Assembly (NCBI RefSeq): GCF_011947195.1
Contig: NZ_JAATVY010000010.1
Coordinates: forward strand, 124,001 to 188,000
Direction of reading: 5' to 3'
Length of the DNA stretch: 64,000 nucleotides
Source: Planosporangium thailandense
Lineage (GTDB): Bacteria; Actinomycetota; Actinomycetes; Mycobacteriales; Micromonosporaceae
Part shown: piece by piece, positions 35,309 to 43,718 of the stretch
Numbering within the stretch: the stretch's first letter is position 1
Layout of the letters: every line of letters begins with the position of its first letter
Notes under the pieces: model-generated
The model's input: only the letters and a program-made list of their open reading frames with translations
Database searches by the model: none
What the model was told of the DNA's origin: nothing
Program-made: the position numbers and the translations under genes

Positions 35309-36802
35309 TCAAGTGATCGCGGTGGGCTCGGTCGCCGCGGGTGGGTGACCGACCTCCGCCGTGCCGCCGAGGTCCGGGTTCGCCACCGCACCGCGGCCCT
35401 GCCCGCCGATCGACAGGGCGATGAGCGAGAACAGCAGGTCCGCCGCGCCACGCAGGGTGATGTGCGGGTCGAACGACATGAGGACGAACACCGCGAACAG
35501 GCTGGCGAAGGCGGCGCTGGCCGCGACGCGTCTCGGGCCAGGGTGGCGGCGTGCGACCGCCGCGGTGGTTCGCGCGGTGACCCAGGTGAAGAGAAGAAAC
35601 GCGAGAAGGAACGGGATTCCGCCGGTCCACAGCAGCCAGGTGTGCCCGCTTTCGATGTAGATGTAGGGACCCCAGTCCGCGTCCACCGCGATGTGCTCCG
35701 AGGGGCGGACCCCGAACAGCCAGTTGAACCCGGAGAACACCTGCGGCCAGACGAACAGGCGGAGGTTGTCGTAGCGCACCATCCAGCTCTGCGGTAGCCC
35801 GGTCGAGATGTCGAAGTCAGCGATTCTCGCCTGCGCCACCGGCCACAGCACGGCGGCGCCGATGAGCACGACCGGCACCGACGCGAGGAGCAGCCGCCGC
35901 ACGTGGCCGGTGAGGATGGCGATGGCGAGCATCACGGCACCGAGAGCGATCACCCCGGAGAACTGGCCGGAGGCGAGCCCGCCGAACGTGAAGAGCACGG
36001 CCAGGGCGGCCAGGAGCGGGCGACGGCCGCGTCCATGCAGCAGCCAGGCGGCACAGATCGCGAGGTGGAACGCCATGACGTCGCCGACCGCGATCGAGGA
36101 GCCGAGCGTCGACGTGCCCCGGCCCTCGCGGGGGAACACGTTGCCCTCGGCGCCGTAGATCGTGTTCACCAACTGCGGAACCCCGGCGATGTTCATCGCC
36201 TGCAGCATGGCTACGACCGCCACCACCGCGTACGCCGCCAGCGACACCTGCAGACAGCGCACAACCTGGCGATCGGTGCGCACGCAGGCGCGGACGAGAA
36301 GGAACAGACCGTAGAACTTCCAGATCTTGGACGCGTACAGCAGATCCTCGAGGGTGGGCGACAGGCCCCGCGCCGCCAGCCACAGGAGTGGAAGCAACGA
36401 ACTCGTCACCGCCATCGCCAGGATGACCGCGTCGATTCGGGTCAGTCGCAGTGGTAGCCGGTACCCGGCCCGCCGCTGGGCGAGCGCGCGGGCCGCGACC
36501 CCGGCTCCGAGCAGGATCTCGACCGCCTCGTAGGGCCGCAGCAGCGGAATGGATGAGCCGCGGGTGAGCCCCGCGGTCAACGGCGTCACGGCGAACAACA
36601 GATAGGCGGCCCAATGTGGACGGAGGTACCCGATGGCGATCACACCGACGGCGACCGGCATCAGCATGAGGACGTACGGCGGGAGCGCGACCCCGACCGG
36701 CACCAGCGCGCCCGCCACCACGCCGAGCAGGACCACGCCGCCCCGTCGACGCCACGTCGTCGTGTCGCCGCTGAGCGGCACTACCGTGACCTCGGTGCTC
36801 AT
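35309..36802 (-). CDS. Wzy-like O-antigen polymerase/ligase family protein
   Basis: The 497-residue protein has about 11-12 membrane segments and one large extracytoplasmic loop (NTIYGAEGNVFPREGRGTSTLGSS), as in O-antigen ligase/polymerase (Wzy, WaaL) proteins. Conserved features include YEAVEILLGAG and GHTWLLWTGGIPFLLAF with a His near the C-terminal loop. It probably polymerises repeat units on the outer side of the membrane. It lies 22 bp after the flippase gene on the same strand and completes a Wzx/Wzy/Wzz set. Confidence 0.8.
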   Translation of the reverse strand: MSTEVTVVPLSGDTTTWRRRGGVVLLGVVAGALVPVGVALPPYVLMLMPVAVGVIAIGYLRPHWAAYLLFAVTPLTAGLTRGSSIPLLRPYEAVEILLGAGVAARALAQRRAGYRLPLRLTRIDAVILAMAVTSSLLPLLWLAARGLSPTLEDLLYASKIWKFYGLFLLVRACVRTDRQVVRCLQVSLAAYAVVAVVAMLQAMNIAGVPQLVNTIYGAEGNVFPREGRGTSTLGSSIAVGDVMAFHLAICAAWLLHGRGRRPLLAALAVLFTFGGLASGQFSGVIALGAVMLAIAILTGHVRRLLLASVPVVLIGAAVLWPVAQARIADFDISTGLPQSWMVRYDNLRLFVWPQVFSGFNWLFGVRPSEHIAVDADWGPYIYIESGHTWLLWTGGIPFLLAFLLFTWVTARTTAAVARRHPGPRRVAASAAFASLFAVFVLMSFDPHITLRGAADLLFSLIALSIGGQGRGAVANPDLGGTAEVGHPPAATEPTAIT

Positions 36803-36824
36803 GTCGTCGCCTCACTGTGTTCGG

Positions 36825-38537
36825 TCATGTCGCCACCTCGCTGCGGTCATTGAGGTCGCCGACGCCGCCATGGGCCGACCGGTGCGGCCGCCGGGACGTA
36901 GCCAACTGGCGCAACCCGGCGGTGAGCAGCGCCAGTTCCGGAGAACGCCACAGGGCGTGTACGACGAGGAAGACCCCGGCGCCCGCCACGAGGGCGACCA
37001 CGGTCGGGATCCGCCCGCTCGCGGCCGGAAGCAGCGCGGGGAGCTCGACGGCGACCAGGTACGCCGGCCCGGCCATCAGCATCGAGGCGGTCACCGTCCG
37101 CAGGAGCGGGCGCAGCAAGGGGGTGCCGCCGGACGGGAGCCGGCGGCGCAGCTTCACCGCCAGCCAGCCGCCGCCGACCACCTCCGCAACCGCGATCGTC
37201 AGCCCCAGGACGAACAGGGTGCCGCCGCCGACAGGTACCGCGAAGGCCAGGCCCATCCCGGCGGCCGCGACGCCGGCGCGCAGCAGCACCGCCCGGAACG
37301 GGGTGATCGCGTCATCGCGTGCGTAGCACGCGTAGGTGCCGAGTACCAGCGCCGCACCGCCCACGATGCCGGGGCCCAGCGCGGCGATCGAGACGGCGAG
37401 GAGCACGTGGCCCTGTGCGGTCGCCATGTGCCCGAAGGTGACGGCTGCGGCGATGGGCATGGCGAGGACAACGAACGCGACGGCGGCAGGTACGGCCAGG
37501 AACGCCGCCAGCGAGGATCCCCGGACCAGTTCGTCGCGGAACGGTCGGTCCTCGCGGGCGTGGTACCGGCGGGACAGGCTGGGCAGCAGCGCGGCGGCGA
37601 CCGGGCGCGTGCCCAGCGCGTACGGGAGCGCGTAGAGGTTGTACGCGAACTGGAACGCGACGACCCCGCCGGGGACCCGGTTGGCGACGATGATCGCGCC
37701 GAACGGCTGAACGATGTCGAGGGCCGAGTACCCGAACGAGGGCAGTGCGCGGCGCATGACCGAGCGGAGTTCCGGCTCGCGCCATCCCCGTCCGGGATAG
37801 AGCGTCACACCCACCCGCCGCGCCCCCCACCACTGTGCCGCCGCGTGGAGCGCGACGGCCGAGGTCGTGCCGAGACCGAGAAGGAGCAGCTGGCCGGTCT
37901 CCGGGGCGGCGAGCGCGTGGTGCGTGCCGTAGATCAGCGCGGCCGCCGCCATCGTGGCGATGATTCCGACGTTCTCGATGGTCGGCGCGCCGGCGGCCAG
38001 GGCGAACCGGCCGTGCGCGTTCATCACCGCCCCCGCCGTGCCGATGACCATGTACATCAGCAGCTGGGGCATGAACATGACCAGAAACACGTACCCGATG
38101 CGCCGTTGGGACATCGCGGCCGCGGCATCCGGAACCCCCACCGACAGCATCCGCATGACCAGCGGGCCGGCCAGCACGATCACCGCCGCGACGACGGTGA
38201 ACACCACCAGCGCGACGGACAGGAAGGCGCGCGACAGTCGCACCGCCGCCCGCCGGTCACCGGTGTCGAGGTGCCGGACGAGCGGCGGGACCAGAAGATT
38301 CGAGAACAGCGAACCGGTCAACGCGGCGTACGCCAGGTTGGGCAGGCTGTTGGTCGCCTGGAAGATGTTGCCGATGTAGGTGGGGCCGAGCACCGCCGCG
38401 ATCACCGCGACGCGTACGAACCCGCTCGTGCGGCTCACCATCGTCCAGCACACGACCGCAAGCGAGTTCTTGGTGAGAGCATCACCGTCGCTGTCCGGAT
38501 CCCGGTCCGCGCGGGAGGCCCTCGGAGACGCTGACAC
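36825..38537 (-). CDS. MurJ/Wzx-like lipid-linked oligosaccharide flippase
   Basis: The 570-residue polytopic protein has about 14 membrane segments of the MOP superfamily. The beginning TKNSLAVVCWTMVSRTSGFVRVAVIAAVLGP and then NSLPNLAYAALTGSLFSNLLVP are MurJ/MviN-type. The position next to a polymerase and a sugar transferase favours a role in exporting polysaccharide repeat units rather than lipid II. A second murJ is usually elsewhere in the genome, in a cell-division context. It is 4 bp after the Wzz-like gene. Confidence 0.85.
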   Translation of the reverse strand: MSASPRASRADRDPDSDGDALTKNSLAVVCWTMVSRTSGFVRVAVIAAVLGPTYIGNIFQATNSLPNLAYAALTGSLFSNLLVPPLVRHLDTGDRRAAVRLSRAFLSVALVVFTVVAAVIVLAGPLVMRMLSVGVPDAAAAMSQRRIGYVFLVMFMPQLLMYMVIGTAGAVMNAHGRFALAAGAPTIENVGIIATMAAAALIYGTHHALAAPETGQLLLLGLGTTSAVALHAAAQWWGARRVGVTLYPGRGWREPELRSVMRRALPSFGYSALDIVQPFGAIIVANRVPGGVVAFQFAYNLYALPYALGTRPVAAALLPSLSRRYHAREDRPFRDELVRGSSLAAFLAVPAAVAFVVLAMPIAAAVTFGHMATAQGHVLLAVSIAALGPGIVGGAALVLGTYACYARDDAITPFRAVLLRAGVAAAGMGLAFAVPVGGGTLFVLGLTIAVAEVVGGGWLAVKLRRRLPSGGTPLLRPLLRTVTASMLMAGPAYLVAVELPALLPAASGRIPTVVALVAGAGVFLVVHALWRSPELALLTAGLRQLATSRRPHRSAHGGVGDLNDRSEVAT

Positions 38538-38541
38538 GGTC

Positions 38542-39636
38542 TCACGTCCAGTGTTGCGACGGCGAGGCGAGCAGCCGTGGCCGCATCACCACGGTGGCCG
38601 CGACAGCTGCCGCGAGCAGTCCGATCAGGAGACCGGCCGCGAGCGCGCGCACCGGCTGCGGCTGCAAGGGGCGGTCGAGCGGGGACGCGGGGGTCAGGAT
38701 GGACAGCGTGATCGGAGGTGTGTCGTCCCTGAGCGGCGTGTCGGTGGCCGGGCGCGTGGCGGCGTTGGACGCCTTGAGGAACTCGGCGCTGATGAGCTGG
38801 ACGAGTTGGACGGCCCGCGTCTGGCTACGGTCGCCCACCGTGAGGCGGAGGACATCGCTGCGTCCGACGATGTCCGCGGAGACGCGATCCCGCAGGCGCC
38901 CGACCGGGATGCCGGTCTGTGCGGCGACGGGACCCAGCACCGAGACGCTCTTGAGGATCATGGTCTGGGTGACCATCGCGCGGTCGACCATCGCGTCGGA
39001 AAGGGTATTCCGCGGGGTGAGGACGAACTCCGTCTGAGCGCCGTGGACGGTGGGTTGCAGCAGGCTGTACCCGACCGAGGCCCCGGTGAACCCGACGACC
39101 ATCAGGATCGCGAGCACGACGGCCTTCCACGCCCTACCTCCCGATCGACGCTCGGACCGGCGGTCACCCTTGCCCGCACGCGGCTCCTCGGTCCGTGACC
39201 CCTCGTCGGCGTGCGACGGCGTCGTCGACGGCGGCAGTGGATTCGCGGGCGCGGGGGCGGCGGCAGCGGGCGGCGCCGGTTCGACCCGGCTCTCCGCGGC
39301 AGGGGCGGATGAGGGGAGTGTGCCGTACCAGTCCCGCGGCGCCGGGCGCCCGTGCACCCTGCCACCGCCGCCGCCCACCGTGCTCGGGTTCTTCGGCGGG
39401 GCGTACTCCTTGGGCACCGAGTCCGTCGCGCGGAACTCGGGGAAAGCCGGCGGTGGCGGCGGCGGATTCTCGCGGGCGGGAGCGGCCGGCGCTGGGTCGG
39501 CCCTGTTGTCGGTGGGCGGGGCGGGTGGCGGCAGCGGCCCGTACCAACCGGGAATGGCCACGTGGCCGTCCGTCGTACGGGAGTTCGTCGTGTTCCGGTT
39601 CTTGAAGGGAGTGGGCTCCCCTGGCACCCAGGTCAT
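38542..39636 (-). CDS. Wzz-like chain-length/polysaccharide export protein with Pro-rich N-terminal repeats
   Basis: ATG 39636 overlaps the sugar transferase stop (ATGA) and follows CCGGAGAGCCACACG, so it is chosen; 364 residues. The first 160 residues are cytoplasmic and Pro/Ala-rich, with two copies of a WYGxLPxxAP unit. Two membrane segments (about 165-190 and 325-350) bracket a periplasmic-type helical region (FVLTPRNTLSDAMV, GIPVGRLRDRVSADIVG). This is the topology of Wzz/YveK proteins. No kinase domain is present. It probably sets chain length in the Wzx/Wzy system. Confidence 0.75.
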   Translation of the reverse strand: MTWVPGEPTPFKNRNTTNSRTTDGHVAIPGWYGPLPPPAPPTDNRADPAPAAPARENPPPPPPAFPEFRATDSVPKEYAPPKNPSTVGGGGGRVHGRPAPRDWYGTLPSSAPAAESRVEPAPPAAAAPAPANPLPPSTTPSHADEGSRTEEPRAGKGDRRSERRSGGRAWKAVVLAILMVVGFTGASVGYSLLQPTVHGAQTEFVLTPRNTLSDAMVDRAMVTQTMILKSVSVLGPVAAQTGIPVGRLRDRVSADIVGRSDVLRLTVGDRSQTRAVQLVQLISAEFLKASNAATRPATDTPLRDDTPPITLSILTPASPLDRPLQPQPVRALAAGLLIGLLAAAVAATVVMRPRLLASPSQHWT

Positions 39637-40397
39637 CGTGTGGCTCTCCGGGAAAGGACGGCGGGGATGGTCTTCATGAGAATCCAGAGATCGAAGGTAA
39701 GGCTTCGGCGTCGTACGTACGTCACGTCGAGATCCAGGGCCGCGCTCATCGTCAGCCGGCACCGGCCGGAGACCTGCCACAGCCCGGTCATCCCCGGCTT
39801 GACCATGAAACGTTCATGGTGGTGCGGCTGGAAGAGCTCCACCTCCCACGCCAGCGCCGGACGTGGACCGACCAGCGCCATGTCACCGCGTACCACGTTG
39901 ATGAGCTGAGGAAGTTCATCGAGGCTCGTCGCGCGCAGGAAGCGGCCGAGCGGCGTGACCCGCTGGTCGTCCTCCAGCTTGTACAGGCCGGCACCGCTGT
40001 CGTGCCGTGGATCCTCACCGCGCAGCATGCGGCACACGAAGTCCCGGTGCACGTCGTCACCGCAGTTGGCGGCCATGGTCCGGAACTTGAGCATGACGAA
40101 GGGCTGTCGGCGGCAGCCGACACGGGTCTGTTTGAACAGTGCCGGGCCCGGGCTCGTGGCCCGGACCAGCACCGCGATGAGCAGCATCACCGGGGCGAGG
40201 ACGATGAGCAGGAGGCTCGCGACCACCAGATCGATCAATCTGGTCGCCCGGTCCACCGGCCGCCGGTCGCGCTGCCGGGAGGACGGGGGCCGCTCGGGTG
40301 GCAGTTCGGTGAACACCGCGCCGGCGGATCGGGGTGCGGGTACGGAGCGCGACGTGTCGGCGAAGAGATCTTGTGACAAGCTTCCGTCTCCGATCAT
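39633..40397 (-). CDS. Initiating sugar transferase (WcaJ/WbaP family, short form)
   Basis: The 254-residue protein has one membrane segment (LIDLVVASLLLIVLAPVMLL). Signatures of the bacterial sugar transferase family include SPGPALFKQTRVG, MLKFRTM, TSLDELPQLINVVRGDMALVGPRP and PGMTGLWQVSGR. It transfers a sugar phosphate to undecaprenyl phosphate and starts repeat-unit assembly. It lacks the extra N-terminal membrane helices of full WcaJ, as many actinobacterial versions do. Both ends overlap neighbours by ATGA, in one operon with the oxidoreductase and Wzz-like genes. Confidence 0.9.
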   Translation of the reverse strand: MIGDGSLSQDLFADTSRSVPAPRSAGAVFTELPPERPPSSRQRDRRPVDRATRLIDLVVASLLLIVLAPVMLLIAVLVRATSPGPALFKQTRVGCRRQPFVMLKFRTMAANCGDDVHRDFVCRMLRGEDPRHDSGAGLYKLEDDQRVTPLGRFLRATSLDELPQLINVVRGDMALVGPRPALAWEVELFQPHHHERFMVKPGMTGLWQVSGRCRLTMSAALDLDVTYVRRRSLTFDLWILMKTIPAVLSRRATR

Positions 40398-41548
40398 CGC
40401 GTCGACTCAGTCGTACGTGACACCTCTTTGTGAGACGCGCCCTTTCGAGCGAGGTGGGTAGAGGACAGCAGGGCAGGCTTTCCCGTCGGGGCTTCCTTCC
40501 CCGTCGGTGCTTCCTTCCCCGTCGGGGCTTCCTTCGCTGCCGGGGCTTCCTGGCCGTCGAGCAGGATCGCCGTGCCGCGACGCAGCGACAGGGCGGCGGC
40601 TTCCAGAGTCTGTACGACGGCCAGGCCGCTCTCGCCGTCGGTCCGGGGCCGACGACCCGACAGGATGCACTCGATGAAGTGTTCGTCCTGCACCCTCAGT
40701 GGTTCCTGCATCTGGATGTAGGGCGAGGAGATTCCGCCGTAGCGGTAGGACATCGGTCGGTTACGGACGTCGTCCTGCACCGGGGCGACGCTCTTGTCGT
40801 AGATCCGCAACCGTTCCTGGTCGACCAGGTCGTCGTAGACGGCCATCTTCTGACTGCCGACCACGGTCACGCGACGGACCTTGCACGGGTCCAGCCAACT
40901 CACATGGACCTGTGCCACGACGGACCGGTCGCCGTAGTTGAGGCGGATGCCCCCCACGTCCTCCTGCGAGAAGTCGGCGAGCCTGGCCCCCCAGGCGTGC
41001 ACCGATCGCGCTCCGGACCCCAACAGATAGTTGATAATTGATATGTCATGCGGCGCCAGGTCCCACAGGACGTTGACGTCCGTCTGATACATGCCCAGGT
41101 TGAGCCGCGCGGTGTCGATGTAGTAGATCTCGCCCAGCTCGCCCGACTCGATCACCTCGCGGAGTTTCCAGACCGCGGCGTTGTACTCGAAGGTGTGGCC
41201 CACCATCAGCGTGAGGTCGCGCGCGGCGGCCTCCTCGATCAGCCGGTGCGCGCTGGCCGTACTCGTCGTCATCGGCTTCTCCACGAGTACGTGCTTGCCC
41301 GCAGCGATCGCCTGGAGAGCGATCCGCGAATGTTCCGTCGGCGGTACCGCGATCACTGCGGCATCCATTCTGGGCAGGGCCGACGTCAGGTCGCTGAAGG
41401 CCGTGATGCCGCTCGCTGACGGTATGAACTCTGCTCGGCGCTCTGGTCGCGGGTCAACTACCACTACTTCGGAAACCACGGGGATCTGTTGGAGAACACG
41501 TACGTGCTTGGAGCCCCAATATCCACAGCCGACCACACCTACCCGCAC
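40394..41548 (-). CDS. Gfo/Idh/MocA oxidoreductase, WlbA-like
   Basis: GTG 41548 follows GAGGGAGGATCAA, a very strong ribosome binding site; 384 residues. The NAD site is VGVVGCGYWGSKHVRVL, and the family motif is KHVLVEKPMTTS. LNLGMYQTDVNVLWDLAPHDISI resembles the WlbA group, which oxidises the 3-hydroxyl of UDP-GlcNAc uronate; substrate is an inference. The C-terminus has three 6-residue repeats of the type EAPTGK, encoded by 18-bp tandem repeats. These are unusual for the family and perhaps a flexible tail. It heads the operon with the sugar transferase and Wzz-like genes. Confidence 0.85.
   Translation of the reverse strand: MRVGVVGCGYWGSKHVRVLQQIPVVSEVVVVDPRPERRAEFIPSASGITAFSDLTSALPRMDAAVIAVPPTEHSRIALQAIAAGKHVLVEKPMTTSTASAHRLIEEAAARDLTLMVGHTFEYNAAVWKLREVIESGELGEIYYIDTARLNLGMYQTDVNVLWDLAPHDISIINYLLGSGARSVHAWGARLADFSQEDVGGIRLNYGDRSVVAQVHVSWLDPCKVRRVTVVGSQKMAVYDDLVDQERLRIYDKSVAPVQDDVRNRPMSYRYGGISSPYIQMQEPLRVQDEHFIECILSGRRPRTDGESGLAVVQTLEAAALSLRRGTAILLDGQEAPAAKEAPTGKEAPTGKEAPTGKPALLSSTHLARKGASHKEVSRTTESTR
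40491..40550. repeat. 18-bp tandem repeats inside oxidoreductase 3' end
   Basis: GCTTCC recurs every 18 bp at 40491, 40509, 40527 and 40545, with CTTCCCCGTCGG-type units between. The units code for the EAPTGK repeats in the C-terminal tail. Confidence 0.8.
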
Positions 41549-41941
41549 TTGATCCTCCCTCGGGGCCGACCCGGGGGCCGCCCAGGCATAAGCGGCGCGC
41601 CGTCCGGCGTGTTGATGAACAGGTGGATGGACCGCGGTCCGTATGTCTTCAAGCAGCCCAGGCGCCTTGCCCCCGGAAGCCCACACCAAACCCGCCAGAA
41701 TTTGCGGCGCGGTAGGCATTGCGGGGCACATAGAAATGTGTGGCTCGGCGGGCGGCGACGGGCTGGGGAGCGACCCCCGGCTCGGGATCTTCGCGCTCGT
41801 CGTTTGCCGAATCCACTATGTACTCACATCGGTTTTCGTGCCATGACAGCGGCCGACAGGTGCCGCTAGGCTGTACGCGATCGGCTCGTTGTTCCACCGC
41901 TACGACACCCGTTGAGACCACCTGCCGACAAGGACCTGGCA
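41549..41941. other. 393-bp divergent intergenic region
   Basis: No credible gene is seen here. It separates the oxidoreductase-headed operon (minus) from the acetyltransferase gene (plus). TAGGCTGTA near 41867 and TATGTAC near 41818 are -10-like; no clear -35 or operator was found. Confidence 0.45.
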
Positions 41942-42481
41942 ATGCCATTGGACGCCACCGTCAGCCTCGCGGACCGCGTGACGATCTTTCGGCCCGAACT
42001 CGTGAACCTTTACGGGTGCACGATCGGAAGTGAAACGACCGTCGGACCGTTCGTTGAAATTCAAAGGGACGTCGTGATCGGAGCGCGCTGCAAGATCTCC
42101 TCGCACTCCTTCATCTGTGCCGGCGTCACGATCGAGGACGAGGTGTTCCTCGGCCACGGGGTCATGTTCGTCAACGACCTCTTTCCGCGGGCCACGACCG
42201 ACGACGGTCAGCTCAAGACGGATCAGGACTGGCAGCTGGTCCGAACCCTGGTCTGTCGCGGCGCTTCCATCGGCAGCCACGCCACCATCCTCGGCGGGGT
42301 GACGATATCCACGCGCGCGCTCGTCGGCGCCGGCGCCGTCGTCACCCGCGACGTTCCGGCCTTCGCCGTCGTCGCGGGAAACCCGGCGCGCGTGATCGGC
42401 GACGTGCGCTCCCGGGACGGCCGCGGCGGGCGGGGACGGCACGACAAAGGCTCTGCCACAGGATCGCCTGTCCCGGTGTGA
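41942..42481 (+). CDS. Hexapeptide-repeat acyltransferase, WlbB/WbpD-like
   Basis: ATG 41942 follows ACAAGGACCTGGCA; 179 residues. The left-handed beta-helix repeat is clear in [37 protein letters not shown] and [18 protein letters not shown]. The catalytic-region [11 protein letters not shown] resembles WbpD/WlbB N-acetyltransferases that use acetyl-CoA on a UDP-3-amino uronate. It faces the WlbA-like gene across a 393-bp intergenic region. With the aminotransferase it may complete an acetamido sugar route; the substrate is inferred. Confidence 0.85.
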   Translation: MPLDATVSLADRVTIFRPELVNLYGCTIGSETTVGPFVEIQRDVVIGARCKISSHSFICAGVTIEDEVFLGHGVMFVNDLFPRATTDDGQLKTDQDWQLVRTLVCRGASIGSHATILGGVTISTRALVGAGAVVTRDVPAFAVVAGNPARVIGDVRSRDGRGGRGRHDKGSATGSPVPV

Positions 42482-42577
42482 CGCCTCGGGGAGCGCCGGA
42501 CCGGACGACGAGTAACGTCGGACCGGACAGCATCGCCAGCCGATCGCCAGCGCCATCGATGGGCGGGAGGCCTGCGC

Positions 42578-43702
42578 ATGTGGCGCGTTCCGTTACGTAC
42601 GTGGTTTCTCGTACGCCTGTCCGCGCTCGTCGCGGCGGTGATCCTCGCCGTGCCCGGTACGGGCGCGGCCGCCGCGGTGCGGCAGAGCTTCCCGCCGCCG
42701 ACCGGAGATCCCCGCATCATCCGCTCCGGCGCCCGGCTGACCATGCTCTTCGACCGGGCGTGTGGCCTCACCACCGGTCCGGCGGCCGACCGGCAGGGCG
42801 ATGTGTTCTTCGCCGACCTCGAGCCGTCCACCCGGTGCCGTAACGCTCAGGGCAGGCCGCAGGCCGGCGTCATCTACCGGTACCGCTCGGCCGACGGGCG
42901 GACGACCGTCTTCCGCTCGCCGAGCGGTCAGGCCAACGGCATGCAGTTCGACGCCGACGGCAACCTGGTGGTGGCCGAGTCGGCGGACTACGGCGGCCGG
43001 CGCGTCACCAGGATCGACCCGCGGACCGGGCAGAGCGTCGTCCTCGCTGACCGCTACCAGGGCCGGCCGCTGAACTCCCCGAACGGCGTCAGCATCGACG
43101 AGCGGGGTCGCATCTACATCACCGATCCCAGGTACGACGGTCCCGAGCCGGTCGACCAGCCGGTCGAGGGCATCTACCGCATCGACCGCGACCGCTCGAT
43201 CCATCGCATCATCGTCAACGCCGCCAAACCGAACGGCGTGTGGGTGTCACCGGACCAACGGACCCTGTACGTGGCCGACTTCGACACCGGATTCCTCGAC
43301 GAGCTCCGGCTGACCCCCGCGGAGCTGGCCAGCATTCCGCCACGGCTGATGACGCTGTGGGCCTACCCGCTGCACCCCGACGGCACGGTGGGGGAGCGCC
43401 GGGCACTGGTCAACTACCTGCCACGGTTCGGCCCCGACGGCATCACCACCGACGTCGACGGCAATCTGTACGTCGCGGTGCGTGACACCACGGCGCCCGG
43501 CATCCGCGTCTACGCCCCGAACGGTCATGAGCTGGCCCGCATCCCGACCGGTGACGCGCTGCCGACGAGCGCGGAGTTCGGCACCGGCACCCAGGCGCAC
43601 GTCCTCTACATCACCGCGGGCAAGGGGCTGTACCGCATCGACCTCAACAGCCGCGGGTACAAGCTCCCGCAGCACGGGGCGACGGCGTCGCCGACCGGGT
43701 AG
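42578..43702 (+). CDS. Secreted SMP-30/gluconolactonase-like beta-propeller
   Basis: The 374-residue protein has an N-terminal signal peptide (LVRLSALVAAVILAVPGTGAAAA, cleavage near residue 33). It is followed by propeller blades with GNLVVAESADYGG, PLNSPNGVSIDERGRIYITD, KPNGVWVSPDQRTLYVAD and PDGITTDVDGNLYVAV. The Asn/Asp residues in PNGV and PDGI are the metal-site positions of the SMP-30/lactonase family. It may be a lactonase or a binding propeller. Its position after the polysaccharide locus suggests an extracytoplasmic sugar role, but that is weak. Confidence 0.8.
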   Translation: MWRVPLRTWFLVRLSALVAAVILAVPGTGAAAAVRQSFPPPTGDPRIIRSGARLTMLFDRACGLTTGPAADRQGDVFFADLEPSTRCRNAQGRPQAGVIYRYRSADGRTTVFRSPSGQANGMQFDADGNLVVAESADYGGRRVTRIDPRTGQSVVLADRYQGRPLNSPNGVSIDERGRIYITDPRYDGPEPVDQPVEGIYRIDRDRSIHRIIVNAAKPNGVWVSPDQRTLYVADFDTGFLDELRLTPAELASIPPRLMTLWAYPLHPDGTVGERRALVNYLPRFGPDGITTDVDGNLYVAVRDTTAPGIRVYAPNGHELARIPTGDALPTSAEFGTGTQAHVLYITAGKGLYRIDLNSRGYKLPQHGATASPTG

Positions 43703-43718
43703 TCCGCGGGTGACGGAT

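Noticed and set aside
36633-38534. 633-codon open frame on the plus strand
   Set aside because: It is antisense to the flippase gene, with shadow composition and no recognisable motif.
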